A stretch of DNA of 64,000 bases from NCBI RefSeq assembly GCF_026410385.1, contig NZ_JAPMLT010000003.1, positions 349,039 to 413,038 on the forward strand. The letters are read 5' to 3'. A program made the translations under genes and the position numbers. Positions 41,488-52,552 of this stretch are shown here, piece by piece. Position 1 is the first letter of the stretch. The number at the start of each line of letters is the position of its first letter. The DNA is from Tumebacillus lacus. Lineage in GTDB: Bacteria; Bacillota; Bacilli; Tumebacillales; Tumebacillaceae. The notes below the pieces were generated by a model, which had not been told where the DNA came from, ran no database searches, and was given only the letters and a program-made list of their open reading frames with translations.

Positions 41488-43812
41488 CTACACCCCCGCC
41501 AACCTCTCCGTAAACTCCTCTGCCCCCATCGGCTTCCCAATCAAATACCCTTGCACTTGATCGCACCCCAGCGCTTGCAGCAGAGTCTTTTGCTCCTCCG
41601 TCTCCACGCCTTCTGCGATGACGTGCATATTGAGGTTGTGCCCGAGGTCGATGACCGCTTTTGCGATCGTCATGTCCCCGTCGCTGTGTGCGAGGTCGTT
41701 CACAAACGAGCGGTCGACCTTGAGATTGTTCACCGACAGTTTCTGCAGATACGAAAGCGACGAGTACCCGGTCCCAAAATCGTCGATCGAGATCGAGATC
41801 CCCATCGCCTTCAATGCTTCCAGCTTGCGGATGACCTCGTCCACGTTTCGCATCATCGTGCTCTCGGTAATCTCCAGTTCCAGCATCTCCGGGTTCATGC
41901 CCGTATCCGCCAGAATCGCCTCGATCTGCTCCAGCAGGTCCTCCTGCTCCATCTGCACGGCCGACAGATTCACCGCCATGCGGAACCGGGTATCTTGCCA
42001 GGCGTGCCACTGCTTCCCTTGCAGGCAGGCGGTGCGCAGCACCCAGTTGCCGATTTCCAAAATGCTGCCCGACTTCTCCGCGATGGGAATAAACTCCGAC
42101 GGCGACACATTGCCAAACAGCGGGTGGTGCCAGCGGAGCAACGCCTCCGCCCCGATGATCGAGCCGGTGCGCAGATCTTGGATCGGCTGGTACATCAGCC
42201 TCAGCTCGCCCTGCTCGACCGCGTGTTGCAGGTGTTGCTCCAGCAACTGCCGCCGCTGCATGTCTTCGTCCGTCTCCATACCGCGTCGCCCCGCTTCCTT
42301 GATGCGGAACATCGCGGTGTCGGCCGCTTTGATCAACGCGTGCGGATCTTGTCCATCGTTCGGATACAGGGAGATCCCGACGCTCGCGGAAACAGGCACA
42401 CGCATGCCGTTCACTTCAAACGGCTGGCTCAGCCCTCTGTTCAAGCACTGCTGCGCCCGTTCCACATCCCCCAGCGACACGTTCGGCAACAGAACGGTAA
42501 ATTCATCGCCCCCAAGGCGGGAGATCGTTCCGTACGGGCCGAGAAAAACGGTGAGCCGCTCGCTCAATTGACGCAGCAGTTGATCGCCGCAGTCATGCCC
42601 ATGCCGGTCATTGATCTCTTTAAAATTGTCCAAGTCAACAAACAGCACCGCCACTTTCCCGTCTTTGCGCTTGGCTTCGTCCAGAGCACGCTGCAGCTGC
42701 TCCGCGAACAAACGACGGTTGGGCAATTCGGTCAGCGGGTCGAGGTTAGCCTGCCGCTTGATCGTCTCCTCCGAGTGCTCCACCGATTCCAGCAACAGAT
42801 TGAACGCCCGTTGCAGATCGGTGATCTCGTCCGTCCCTTGCACCGGGACCCTCGACCCGGATGTACGAGTCGCGGTGATCTCGGCCACAGCCCGCCGCAG
42901 AGAGACGATGCGCTGCAAGATCACCTGGTAGATAAACATGCTAAACGCGCTTGCCGAAAGCACCGCAATGACCACCAACATCCAGAAGATCGAACTAAGA
43001 GTCCGCTCCCCTTGGTTGTAGATCTCCCGGTGCTTGTCCACCTCGACTACCAGCAACGGATCGCCGTACAAGTCGGTCAACAACGCCTGCTCCCGGATCA
43101 GATCCCGCTCCGTCCGTTCGATGTGACGCGTGTTTTGCGTGTTCAAAGCCGGGAACTGCTCCGCCACATACGGCATGACCGATAAATTGGTGCGCGTCTT
43201 CTCCGCGATCTTGGCCACCTTCTCCGGCGTCAGCAGTCGTCCAAACACAATCGTACCGCCGATCATACCGGACCGGTCGCTGTTGGTGATCGGCTGCGAG
43301 ACGATCATCATCACGCCGCTTCCGGTTTTCAGAAATCCTTGTTTCTGACTCCTCGCATGGGTATGTGTGAGCAGACCTACGTCCGGGTCCACGATCTGAG
43401 CGAGCAGATCTTCCGGGACCGGCACTTGGCGGTCTTCCGCCCCTTCATAATACCGCCCGTAAAGCAACTGACGGTTCTCGTCAAACATCGTCATGACTTG
43501 CAGTTCATTTTGAACGAAGAAATAATTCACATAATTGCTCGTCAGATAAGGGTCTTCCTCCACATTCCCCGTGAAGTGCTGTACAAACGAGAGCGTGTCA
43601 TCCCAGGCAGAATAATTCGACAAGTTTACTTGCATCATCGCAAATTGGTTCTTGACCGCCAGCAACGCACGATCCGTATTTTCTCGAATGTCTTTCGCTT
43701 CCAGTGCCTTGTAATGATTCAGTACGACACCCTGTGAAAATAAATAGACGAAGAGCAACGCCACAGATAAGACCAAAACCACCATACCGAAAATTTTGCG
43801 TCGTATCTTCAT
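41488..43812 (-). CDS. Membrane CHASE4-HAMP-GGDEF-EAL cyclic-di-GMP enzyme
   Basis: The protein (774 aa) starts with a membrane helix, then an extracellular CHASE4-like sensor of about 220 residues, a second helix (FWMLVVIAVLSASAFSMFIYQ) and a HAMP segment. The GGDEF domain keeps RLGGDEFTVLL but lacks an RxxD inhibition site just before it. The EAL domain keeps GAEALLRWHHP, LELEITES, DDFGTGYSSLSYLQ, LKVDRSF and VIAEGVETEEQ, so phosphodiesterase residues look intact. It may make or break cyclic di-GMP in response to an outside signal. ATG at 43812 follows GGGGGGGAG. Confidence 0.9.
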   Translation of the reverse strand: MKIRRKIFGMVVLVLSVALLFVYLFSQGVVLNHYKALEAKDIRENTDRALLAVKNQFAMMQVNLSNYSAWDDTLSFVQHFTGNVEEDPYLTSNYVNYFFVQNELQVMTMFDENRQLLYGRYYEGAEDRQVPVPEDLLAQIVDPDVGLLTHTHARSQKQGFLKTGSGVMMIVSQPITNSDRSGMIGGTIVFGRLLTPEKVAKIAEKTRTNLSVMPYVAEQFPALNTQNTRHIERTERDLIREQALLTDLYGDPLLVVEVDKHREIYNQGERTLSSIFWMLVVIAVLSASAFSMFIYQVILQRIVSLRRAVAEITATRTSGSRVPVQGTDEITDLQRAFNLLLESVEHSEETIKRQANLDPLTELPNRRLFAEQLQRALDEAKRKDGKVAVLFVDLDNFKEINDRHGHDCGDQLLRQLSERLTVFLGPYGTISRLGGDEFTVLLPNVSLGDVERAQQCLNRGLSQPFEVNGMRVPVSASVGISLYPNDGQDPHALIKAADTAMFRIKEAGRRGMETDEDMQRRQLLEQHLQHAVEQGELRLMYQPIQDLRTGSIIGAEALLRWHHPLFGNVSPSEFIPIAEKSGSILEIGNWVLRTACLQGKQWHAWQDTRFRMAVNLSAVQMEQEDLLEQIEAILADTGMNPEMLELEITESTMMRNVDEVIRKLEALKAMGISISIDDFGTGYSSLSYLQKLSVNNLKVDRSFVNDLAHSDGDMTIAKAVIDLGHNLNMHVIAEGVETEEQKTLLQALGCDQVQGYLIGKPMGAEEFTERLAGV

Positions 43813-43940
43813 TGGCTCCCCCCCAAAAATCCCCCGATTCTTGACTCCCATTATAGCAGGAGTTCACAGAAAAGATACCCTTAAATTTACAAGGAAATAA
43901 ATGTCCACTCACTTAATAAGAAAGTCAGGAAGGGATATAA

Positions 43941-43979
43941 AAAAAGACTTACTCTTCGCGGAGAAGAGTAAGTCTTTTT
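43941..43979 (-). terminator. Terminator of ssrA
   Basis: The long stem AAAAAGACTTACTCTT / AAGAGTAAGTCTTTTT is followed by TTTTTTTA on the minus strand, about 8 nt beyond the tmRNA 3' end. Confidence 0.9.
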
Positions 43980-43986
43980 CCAGTTT

Positions 43987-44350
43987 TGGTGGAGGCGAGG
44001 GGAATCGAACCCCTGTCCGAAGACCTCGCTACATGAGCATCTACGAGTGTAGTCGTCTCTTTTGGGGTTTCGCCATCGGGTCGCGGAGCGACACGCTGCC
44101 CTCAGGCTAGATCTCTACAGTTTCATCGGCGGCACGAGATCAAGACCGACGACTATCCCGCTAGAGTGACGTTCTAAGGGCTACACGGGCGATAGCACAG
44201 AGAACGGATTCGCAACTATTAAGCTGCGAACGCGAGTTGGTTGTTTTGCTTGTTAGCGTTTATAGCTTTCCGCGTTTTTACGTGGCCACGCAGCCCCACG
44301 ACTCGCCACATCATGCCCGAACAATCCCCGTCGAATCCAGAAACGCCCCC
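43987..44350 (-). ncRNA. ssrA: tmRNA
   Basis: The 5' end GGGGGCG pairs with CGCCTCC near the 3' end to form the alanine-like acceptor stem, and CCA is encoded at 43989-43987. The T-arm GGGGAATCGAACCCC is intact. The tag frame at 44257-44219 reads ANKQNNQLAFAA then TAA, so the added tag would be A plus this peptide. The final FAA differs from the usual LAA. tmRNA with SmpB frees stalled ribosomes. smpB lies 100 nt upstream and a strong terminator follows. Confidence 0.95.
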
Positions 44351-44397
44351 ATGTTTAGAAAGGGTGCAAGGGTGTTCTCGCACTGTGTTACATAACA

Positions 44398-44406
44398 AGT
44401 ATACCA
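44398..44406 (-). promoter_or_regulatory. Extended -10 promoter of ssrA
   Basis: TGGTATACT on the minus strand lies about 48 nt before the mature 5' end of tmRNA. A -35 is weak (GCGTTC at 44421-44426). A precursor would be trimmed by RNase P. Confidence 0.5.
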
Positions 44407-44450
44407 TAAAACGTTCCGAAGAACGCAGGTAACTCTTAACACCACTGGGT

Positions 44451-44912
44451 TTAATACTTCTGCCGTTCGCGCAGGGCGCGTTGGATCTCGCGCTGTGCGT
44501 CTTTTTTGGCGAGGTCTTGGCGTTTGTCGTAGTTCTTTTTGCCTTTCGCCAGACCGATCAGCACTTTGCAGTAGCCGTTCTTGATGTACATCTTCAAGGG
44601 GACGAGCGCATAGCCCTTCTCCTTGACGTGACCCATCAGTTTCATGATCTGCACCTTGTGCAGCAGCAGTTTGCGCGTGCGCACCGGGTCGACGTTGTGA
44701 CGGTTGCCTTGTTCATAGGGAGAGATGTGCATGTTCCACAGGAACGCCTCTCCGTTGATGATGCGGGCAAAGCTGTCTTTGAGGTTGGCGCGACCTTGGC
44801 GGATCGATTTGATCTCGGTCCCGGTCAGGACGATGCCGGCCTCCACCGTCTCTTCAATAAAGTAATCATGCGACGCTTTTTTATTTTGAGCCAGTACTTT
44901 TGGTTCCGACAT
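44451..44912 (-). CDS. smpB: SsrA-binding protein SmpB
   Basis: The protein (153 aa) binds tmRNA and guides it to stalled ribosomes. It shows the family motifs [32 protein letters not shown] and [21 protein letters not shown], and the basic C-terminal tail [19 protein letters not shown]. Length and ends match other SmpB proteins. It follows rnr by 76 nt and precedes ssrA, a conserved Bacilli order. Confidence 0.97.
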   Translation of the reverse strand: MSEPKVLAQNKKASHDYFIEETVEAGIVLTGTEIKSIRQGRANLKDSFARIINGEAFLWNMHISPYEQGNRHNVDPVRTRKLLLHKVQIMKLMGHVKEKGYALVPLKMYIKNGYCKVLIGLAKGKKNYDKRQDLAKKDAQREIQRALRERQKY

Positions 44913-44988
44913 GTCTCCACCTCCTCGTTCCAGCTATTTTACCACTGTGCGTTCTAGATATCAAGGGGGAAAAAGCCCCCGACCGAAG

Positions 44989-47379
44989 TCAGAAGGCTTT
45001 TTTCTTTTTGTTCTTCGAAGGCTTGCCGATCACCTGTTTCAGCTCGGACAGTTCTTTCGGGGTCCGACCTTTTTTGTTCGGCTTCGGCTTGGACTTGTTG
45101 CGGTCTTTGTTCGGGCGACCTTGTCCCGCGCCGTTCTCACCGCGCTTTTTGCCGACCATCTGGCGCTTTTCTTTAAATCCGCCCCCACCGCCGCCGCGCG
45201 GAGCCGGACGGGCCGGACGCTCACCGGTGTCGTTGGCGTTCATCAGCAGTTGGAAGTCGATGGTGCGGTCCAGTTTGTTCGCGCCCATCACTTTGACGCG
45301 AACTTTGTCGCCGATGCGGTAGATCTTGCCGGTGCGCTCCCCGATCAGGCAGTATTGCTTCTCGTTGAAGTTGTAGTAGTCATCGTCCATGTAGGAGAGA
45401 TGAATCATGCCTTCAATCGAGTTGTCCAGTTCGATGAACATGCCAAACGACGTGACGCCGCTGACGATGCCGTCGAAGATCTCGCCGACTTTGTCCAGCA
45501 TGTACTCGACTTTTTTCACATCGTCCGTCTCGCGCTCCGCTTCCACGGCGACGCGTTCGCGCTCCGAGGTGTGGCGGGCGACTTCCGGCATGATCGCGGC
45601 GAGGCGCTCTTTGCGCTCTTCCGGCAGACGGTTCTTCGCCTCGATCGTCTCGCGGATGATCCGGTGGATCTGCAGGTCCGGATAGCGGCGGATCGGCGAG
45701 GTGAAGTGAGAGTAATACTCAGCCGCCAGACCGAAGTGCCCTTCCGGCGACGGTGCATAGCGAGCCTGTTTCAACGAGCGCAGCATGACGGTGTTGACGA
45801 TGCGCTCTTCCTGGGAGCCCTTGACCTTCTCCAGCAGTTCCTGCAGCGCGCGCGGATGGATCTTGCCTTCGCCGCCCGCCCCTTTCAGGTGGTAGCCGAA
45901 GTTGTGGATGAACTCGTTGAACTGCTGGATGCGGTCGCCCGCCGGCTCTTCGTGGATGCGGTAGAGGAACGGGATGTCCAGCCAGTGGAAATGTTCCGAG
46001 ACGCATTCGTTGGCCGCCAGCATAAACTCCTCGATGATCATCTCGGCGATGGTCCGCTCGCGCTTGACGATGTTGGCGACTTTGCCCTCCTCATCGACGA
46101 GGATCTTCGTCTCTTGGAAATCAAAGTCGATTGCGCCACGATCAAAGCGGCGTTGACGCAGTTTCATCGCCAGCTCTTCCATGTCGCGGAACATCGGCAC
46201 AAGGTCTTTGTACCGCTCGATCAGTTCCTGGTCGTTGTCGGCGAGGATCTTGCGGACGTTGGTGTAGGTCATGCGCTCGTTGGTCTTGATCACCGACGTG
46301 TAGACGTCATGGCGCACCAGTTCCATCGTCGCCGGATTGAACTCCATCTCGCAGGACAAGGTCAGGCGGTCGACCTGCGGGTTCAACGAGCAGATCCCGT
46401 TGGAGAGGCGATGCGGGATCATCGGGATCACGCGGTCGACGAGATAGACCGACGTGCCGCGCTCATACGCTTCTTTATCCAGCGGCGAGCCTTCGCGGAC
46501 GTAATAGGAAACGTCGGCGATATGAACGCCGAGCAGCATGTTGCCGTTTTCCAGGCGCATCACGTTGACCGCGTCGTCGAGGTCTTTGGCGTCCTCGCCG
46601 TCGATGGTGACCATCATCCAGTCGCGCAGGTCACGACGTCCGACCAGATCGCGCTCGGTGATCAGGTCCGGCACGTCGTTGGCCGCTTCCAGCACCTCTT
46701 CCGGAAACGCTTCCGGCAGGTTGTACTTGCGGATGACCGAGAGGATGTCGACGCCCGGGTCGTCCGCAAAGCCGAGCACTTCCAGCACGCGGCCTTGCGC
46801 GTTGCGCCAGCCTTCCGGGTAGGAGACGATCTCGACGACCACCTTCTGCCCTTCTTTCGCGCCGTTAAAGTCTTCTTCGGGAACAAAGATGTCCTGCCCC
46901 AGACGCTTGTCGTCCGGCGTGATGAACGCATAGCGTTTCGCTACCGTCAGCACGGTGCCGACCACCGTTTTGGTCGAGCGTTCGAGGATGCGGATGATCT
47001 CGCCCTCGATGCGCGGACCGTTGCCTTTTTTGCTGATCCGGGCGATGACGCGGTCGCCGTGCATCGCGCCGTTCATGTCGCCTGCCGCGACAAACAGGTC
47101 TTTTTCCCATTTGGTCGCATCTTCCGGGATGACAAAGCCAAAGCCTTTTGCTTTGCCCTGCAGTTTGCCGACCATCAGGTTCATCTTTTCCGGGACGCCG
47201 TACGCGTCGGTGCGGGTGCGCACCACTTTGCCCGTCTGTTCCATCTGTTCAAGCATCGCCTGCAGCCCGCCCACCGCGTCGGCATCGGCCAGTTCGAAGT
47301 GTGATTCGAGCTCCGCGAGGGTCATCGGCTTGTATTCCAGTTCTTGCATCAGGTCTAAGAGTATCTCTTCAGTCAACAA
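44989..47379 (-). CDS. rnr: Ribonuclease R
   Basis: The protein (796 aa) is a 3'-5' exoribonuclease of the RNase II/R family. It has an N-terminal winged helix, two cold-shock domains (GFVIPEDATKWEKDLFV, YAFITPDDKRLGQDIFVP) and the RNB catalytic domain with DGEDAKDLDDAVNV, whose Asp residues bind magnesium. An S1 domain (FDGIVSGVTSFGMFIELDN) and a Lys-rich tail follow. It degrades structured RNA, including mRNAs released by tmRNA. Two adjacent TTG codons (47379, 47376) can start it after AAGGGGGG. Confidence 0.96.
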   Translation of the reverse strand: MLTEEILLDLMQELEYKPMTLAELESHFELADADAVGGLQAMLEQMEQTGKVVRTRTDAYGVPEKMNLMVGKLQGKAKGFGFVIPEDATKWEKDLFVAAGDMNGAMHGDRVIARISKKGNGPRIEGEIIRILERSTKTVVGTVLTVAKRYAFITPDDKRLGQDIFVPEEDFNGAKEGQKVVVEIVSYPEGWRNAQGRVLEVLGFADDPGVDILSVIRKYNLPEAFPEEVLEAANDVPDLITERDLVGRRDLRDWMMVTIDGEDAKDLDDAVNVMRLENGNMLLGVHIADVSYYVREGSPLDKEAYERGTSVYLVDRVIPMIPHRLSNGICSLNPQVDRLTLSCEMEFNPATMELVRHDVYTSVIKTNERMTYTNVRKILADNDQELIERYKDLVPMFRDMEELAMKLRQRRFDRGAIDFDFQETKILVDEEGKVANIVKRERTIAEMIIEEFMLAANECVSEHFHWLDIPFLYRIHEEPAGDRIQQFNEFIHNFGYHLKGAGGEGKIHPRALQELLEKVKGSQEERIVNTVMLRSLKQARYAPSPEGHFGLAAEYYSHFTSPIRRYPDLQIHRIIRETIEAKNRLPEERKERLAAIMPEVARHTSERERVAVEAERETDDVKKVEYMLDKVGEIFDGIVSGVTSFGMFIELDNSIEGMIHLSYMDDDYYNFNEKQYCLIGERTGKIYRIGDKVRVKVMGANKLDRTIDFQLLMNANDTGERPARPAPRGGGGGGFKEKRQMVGKKRGENGAGQGRPNKDRNKSKPKPNKKGRTPKELSELKQVIGKPSKNKKKKAF

Positions 47380-47532
47380 AAAGAGTGCCCCCCTTCATCA
47401 TTCCGTTATGTATCTTCATAAATCGGGTATTCGCCAGAAATGCCATTCTACCGCTAGTATGAACCGATCACCCAAACGCTAAACAAAAAGGGGGCAATCA
47501 TTGAACTGACCTGCCCCCTTCTTACCAGTATA

Positions 47533-48327
47533 TCATTTCCCGTCCTGCAGAAAGGATAAAATTTCCGCAAACACGTGCTCTTTTTCCACATCGACAGACA
47601 AAATGTGCCCGGACTTCGGATAGTGACGCAACACTTTCCTCTCCGACGCCAGACGGCGGTAGATGCCCCAACCGTTGATCGGCGGCACCGTCTCGTCGCG
47701 ACCGGACTGCATGATCAGAGCCGGTGCCACGACGCGTCTCAGGTCTTTGCGCACGATCTTGAGAAATTTGAAAAGTGATGCGGTCGCCCGCAACGGCATC
47801 CGATCATAGCCGATCAGATAGCGTTGAATAAACTCCGGACGGATCAAGGTCTTGCGTTTGAACCGTTTAAAATAAGAAATCACCATCGCCAAGTTGGCGA
47901 CCAAATTGCTGGAATAGATCGGCGCACACATCGGAATCACGCCGTCCACCTTGTGACGGGCTGCCAGATGCAGCGCGATGGCGCCGCCCATCGACAGTCC
48001 GCCGACGTACAACTGTTCACAGCGCGGGCGCAGTTTTTCGTACGCCTCAATCGCAGAATTGACCCAATCCACCCAGTTCGTGCGCTCCATGTCCTCAGGC
48101 GTCGTGCCGTGGCCTGCGAGCAACGGAGCATACACCGTATACCCTTGTTGGTTCAAAAATCTCGACATCGGCTCAAACTCGTAAGGCGTCGATGTGAAAC
48201 CATGAATCAACAAGATGCCAATGCTGCCGCCTTCCATGTAGATCGGGTCCGGACTCGGCTCCCGCTCCAGCGGCGACAGCAACACCATAGGCTCTGCAGC
48301 TGTCTCCAGCATCATCTCTGCATTCAT
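47533..48327 (-). CDS. Carboxylesterase, alpha/beta hydrolase
   Basis: The protein (264 aa) is an Est30-type hydrolase. ILLIHGFTSTPYEFEP gives the oxyanion loop, GGLSMGGAIALHLA the nucleophile Ser, SGRDETVPP the Asp and SGHILSVD the His of the catalytic triad. It hydrolyses short-chain esters; the natural substrate is unknown. It is the second of two tandem related hydrolase genes, overlapping the first by ATGA. The pair stands in the place of the single esterase normally found between secG and rnr. Confidence 0.9.
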   Translation of the reverse strand: MNAEMMLETAAEPMVLLSPLEREPSPDPIYMEGGSIGILLIHGFTSTPYEFEPMSRFLNQQGYTVYAPLLAGHGTTPEDMERTNWVDWVNSAIEAYEKLRPRCEQLYVGGLSMGGAIALHLAARHKVDGVIPMCAPIYSSNLVANLAMVISYFKRFKRKTLIRPEFIQRYLIGYDRMPLRATASLFKFLKIVRKDLRRVVAPALIMQSGRDETVPPINGWGIYRRLASERKVLRHYPKSGHILSVDVEKEHVFAEILSFLQDGK

Positions 48328-49028
48328 ACCCCATCTTCACGCTCCAAGATAAAATCCGCGACCAGACGGCACACTTGGTCCGCCTCGCAGTCGTGGCAGA
48401 TCATATGGCGAGATTCCGGAAAAAAGTGAATCTGTTTTTGTTCTGACCTGACACTCTCATAGATATAGGTGGCGCTTCGTGCCTCCACCAGATCGTCCTG
48501 CTCGCCTTGCAGGATCAGCAACGGCACCTCGACGGCGCCCAGTTGCATTTTCACCATCTGCACCAGCCGCTTGAAATGTGCCAACGAGCGCAGCGGCGTG
48601 GCCCGCACCTTCATCAGGTAGCGGGAGACATCCTCCTGCCGGTTGCCCGTCCGCATCGACTGTTGAATCGCCTCGGCAATCGTTTTGAACAATTGCTTGG
48701 GATTGATCGTGTAGATCGGCGCGGACAGCATCGTCAGCGATTTGATGCGGCCGGGATATTTGGCTGCCAGAAAGGCTGCGATCAGGCCGCCCATCGAAAA
48801 GCCGACCAGATGCACCTGCTCATGATGGTGCAGGAGTCCGGTCAGCACCTCTTCGACGCCTTGGATCCAGTGCCGCCACGTAACGCGCATCATCTCATGG
48901 CGTTCCCCGCCGTGGCCTGGCAACAAGGGAGCGACCACTTCACAACCTTCGCTTTCCAACCGTTTCACAAGCGGTTCCACTTCATAAGGCGTCCCTGTAA
49001 AGCCATGTATCAACAGACAAACAGCCAC
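48324..49028 (-). CDS. Carboxylesterase-like alpha/beta hydrolase (paralogue)
   Basis: The protein (234 aa) has the same plan as its downstream neighbour: CLLIHGFTGTPYEVEPLV, VGFSMGGLIAAFLA with the Ser nucleophile, LQGEQDDLVEA with the Asp, and a C-terminal FPESRHMICHD with the His. The neighbour carries an extra N-terminal extension of about 35 residues that is absent here. A GTG start at 49028 follows GGGGTAGCGG. The two probably arose by duplication and then diverged. Confidence 0.87.
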   Translation of the reverse strand: MAVCLLIHGFTGTPYEVEPLVKRLESEGCEVVAPLLPGHGGERHEMMRVTWRHWIQGVEEVLTGLLHHHEQVHLVGFSMGGLIAAFLAAKYPGRIKSLTMLSAPIYTINPKQLFKTIAEAIQQSMRTGNRQEDVSRYLMKVRATPLRSLAHFKRLVQMVKMQLGAVEVPLLILQGEQDDLVEARSATYIYESVRSEQKQIHFFPESRHMICHDCEADQVCRLVADFILEREDGV

Positions 49029-49047
49029 CTATCCGCTACCCCCTATG

Positions 49048-49082
49048 AAAAAAGCACCGCCCTAAAGAAAAAAGAGCGGCAC
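49048..49082 (-). terminator. Possible terminator after secG
   Basis: On the minus strand GTGCCGCTC pairs with GGGCGGTGC (with G-U pairs) and is followed by TTTTTT. It lies about 20 nt after the secG stop. Confidence 0.65.
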
Positions 49083-49101
49083 TTTGGTTGTCGTGTCAAT
49101 A

Positions 49102-49338
49102 TTAAGCGTTGGCAATCATCCATGCAACCCAGAGGGTGATGGCGATGAAACCAAATGCCAAACCGGCTGTGACCTTGGCCAGAACAGCATCAAAACCGCG
49201 TGCCTTGCGACCCATGATCTGCTCGGCACCGCCGGTGATCGCGCCGGAGAGACCTGCGCTCTTCCCGGATTGGAGAAGCACGACGAGGATCAGACCGATC
49301 GAGAAAATCATCAGCAGAATCTTTGCAAACGTTAACAA
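49102..49338 (-). CDS. secG: Preprotein translocase subunit SecG
   Basis: The protein (78 aa) has two membrane helices (LLMIFSIGLILVVLLQSG and LAFGFIAITLWVAWMI) joined by the conserved GLSGAITGGAEQIMGRKARGFD loop. It is the small subunit of the SecYEG channel. The TTG at 49338 was chosen because GGAGGTG lies 8 nt upstream. It leads the secG-esterase-rnr-smpB-ssrA group. Confidence 0.95.
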   Translation of the reverse strand: MLTFAKILLMIFSIGLILVVLLQSGKSAGLSGAITGGAEQIMGRKARGFDAVLAKVTAGLAFGFIAITLWVAWMIANA

Positions 49339-49432
49339 CTTCCATTCACCTCCGTGCGTAACACACCTACTTACACCCCTATATTCTAACACAGCACTAC
49401 GGTGGTGACAAGAAAAGGGGAATTTCCAGAAA

Positions 49433-49458
49433 AGCCGACCTCCGCGGGGAGGTCGGCT
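49433..49458 (-). terminator. Terminator of the glycolytic operon
   Basis: The 11-bp perfect stem AGCCGACCTCC / GGAGGTCGGCT is followed by TTTTC on the minus strand. It lies after the repeated hairpins downstream of eno. Confidence 0.85.
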
Positions 49459-49470
49459 CGGTGGTGAAAT

Positions 49471-49598
49471 CCGGCAAGACGATCAAGAGCAACTCGGGCT
49501 GCCGGGATGAGATCGAATGCCAGAACGAATCACCACCCGGCAAGACGATGAAGACGAAATCGAACTGCCGGGATGATATCGAATGTGGGAACGATTCC
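49471..49598 (-). repeat. Two tandem hairpin repeats (66-bp period) between eno and secG
   Basis: Two related units begin CCGGCAAGACGAT at 49471 and 49537, and share GCCGGGATGA-ATCGAATG further on. Each contains inverted arms CCGGCA / TGCCGG (49471-49476 with 49500-49505; 49537-49542 with 49566-49571). They would form two stem-loops in the eno 3' untranslated RNA before the terminator. Confidence 0.8.
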
Positions 49599-49638
49599 CG
49601 ACCGTGAAGTCGGTACGCGTATCCTCGATCTGTCTGGT

Positions 49639-50970
<1,332 letters not shown>

Positions 50971-50975
50971 TCAAC

Positions 50976-52511
50976 TTACAGGATCAAAGTCTGGCCGGTC
51001 ATCTCCACCGGTTGCGGCAGTTCGAGCAAGGTCAGCACAGACGGCGCGAGATCGGCGAGGATGCCGCCTTCGCGAAGAGTCGCGCCTTCCTTGGTGACGA
51101 TCAGCGGCACCGGGTTGGTGGTGTGCGTCGTGCAAGGCTCGCCTTTTTCGGTAATCATGATGTCGGCGTTGCCGTGGTCGGCGGTGATCAGGCAGGCGCC
51201 GCCCATCGAAAGAATTTTGTCCACGACTTTTCCCAAACATTCATCGACGACCTCGATCGCCTTCACCGCCGCTTCCAGCGAGCCGGTGTGACCGACCATG
51301 TCCGGATTGGCAAAGTTCAGGGCGATAAAGTCGACGTCGCCTTTGTCGAGGCGCTTCAGCAGCGCGTCGGTGACTTCATACGCGCTCATCTCCGGCTGCA
51401 GGTCGTAGGTGGCGACCTTCGGCGACGGGATGAGGATGCGCTCCTCGCCTTCGAACTGCTCCTCGCGACCGCCGGAGAAGAACGACGTCACGTGCGGAAA
51501 CTTTTCCGTCTCCGCGATGCGGATCTGGACTTTTTTGTTCTGGGTGAGCACTTCGCCGAGCGTGTTGTCGAGATTGGTCGGTTTGTACGCGACGTAGCCG
51601 CCGACCGTCTCGGAGAAGCGGGTCAGCGTGACGTAGTGCAGATCTTTCGGGAACAGCGGCCCGCGGTCAAAACCGCGGAAGTCCGAGTTGGTAAACACCT
51701 GAGAGATCTGCACGGCACGGTCCGGACGGAAGTTGAACACGATGATCGAGTCGTTGTCGCGGATCTGCCCGACCGGCGTGCCGTCTTCGCGGACGATGAC
51801 GGTCGGCATGACAAATTCGTCGGTGACCGAACGACGGTAGGACTCTTCGAGCGCTTCCAGCGGGTCGGTGTACTGCGGACCGTCGCCGTAGACCATCGCC
51901 CGGTACGCTTTCTCCGTACGCTCCCAACGCTTGTCGCGGTCCATCGCATAGTAACGGCCTTGAACGGTCGCGATCTCGCCGACACCGTTGTCCGCCATCT
52001 TCTTTTGCAGGTCGGCGATGTACTGGCGAGCGGAGCCAGGGATGACGTCGCGCCCGTCGAGGAAGGCGTGGACGAACACTTTGGTCAGGCCGTGCTTTTT
52101 GACGAGGTCGAGCAACGCCATCAGGTGGTTGATGTGACTGTGCACGCCGCCGTCCGAGACGAGGCCGTACAGGTGCAGGGCGGTGCCTTTTTCCTTCGCG
52201 TGTTGGATCGCGTCGAGGAACACCTGATTTTCAAAGAACTCGCCTTCGCGAATCGACTTGGAGACGCGGGTCAGGTCTTGGTAGACGACCCGGCCGGCCC
52301 CGATGTTCAGGTGGCCGACTTCGGAGTTGCCCATCTGACCTGGCGGCAGACCGACCGCTTCGCCGGACGCTTCGAGCTGCGTGTGCGGGAACTGGTTCCA
52401 GTAGCGGTCGTAGTTCGGCTTTTTCGCCAGAGCCACGGCGTTGCCGTTGGTCTCGTCGCGCAGGCCGAACCCGTCCAAGATGATCAGGGCGACAGGTTTT
52501 GGTGCTGCCAT
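50976..52511 (-). CDS. gpmI: 2,3-bisphosphoglycerate-independent phosphoglycerate mutase
   Basis: The protein (511 aa) interconverts 3- and 2-phosphoglycerate using two manganese ions. It begins [19 protein letters not shown], and [16 protein letters not shown] carries the phosphoserine site. The alkaline-phosphatase-like metal ligands are in [19 protein letters not shown] and [12 protein letters not shown] segments. GGGGAG precedes the ATG. It sits between tpiA and eno as in other Bacilli. Confidence 0.97.
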   Translation of the reverse strand: MAAPKPVALIILDGFGLRDETNGNAVALAKKPNYDRYWNQFPHTQLEASGEAVGLPPGQMGNSEVGHLNIGAGRVVYQDLTRVSKSIREGEFFENQVFLDAIQHAKEKGTALHLYGLVSDGGVHSHINHLMALLDLVKKHGLTKVFVHAFLDGRDVIPGSARQYIADLQKKMADNGVGEIATVQGRYYAMDRDKRWERTEKAYRAMVYGDGPQYTDPLEALEESYRRSVTDEFVMPTVIVREDGTPVGQIRDNDSIIVFNFRPDRAVQISQVFTNSDFRGFDRGPLFPKDLHYVTLTRFSETVGGYVAYKPTNLDNTLGEVLTQNKKVQIRIAETEKFPHVTSFFSGGREEQFEGEERILIPSPKVATYDLQPEMSAYEVTDALLKRLDKGDVDFIALNFANPDMVGHTGSLEAAVKAIEVVDECLGKVVDKILSMGGACLITADHGNADIMITEKGEPCTTHTTNPVPLIVTKEGATLREGGILADLAPSVLTLLELPQPVEMTGQTLIL

Positions 52512-52552
52512 GCGGGTTCTCCCCTTTTCTTATAAGAAGGTACTGTCTGAAG

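Noticed and set aside
44911..47304. A 797-codon plus-strand open frame
   Set aside because: It mirrors rnr exactly on the other strand and gives an Asp/Val/Arg/Phe-rich product with no family features.
49471..49598. CRISPR or insertion sequence ends
   Set aside because: There are only two units, with a hairpin in each, no spacer pattern, no transposase and no target duplication.
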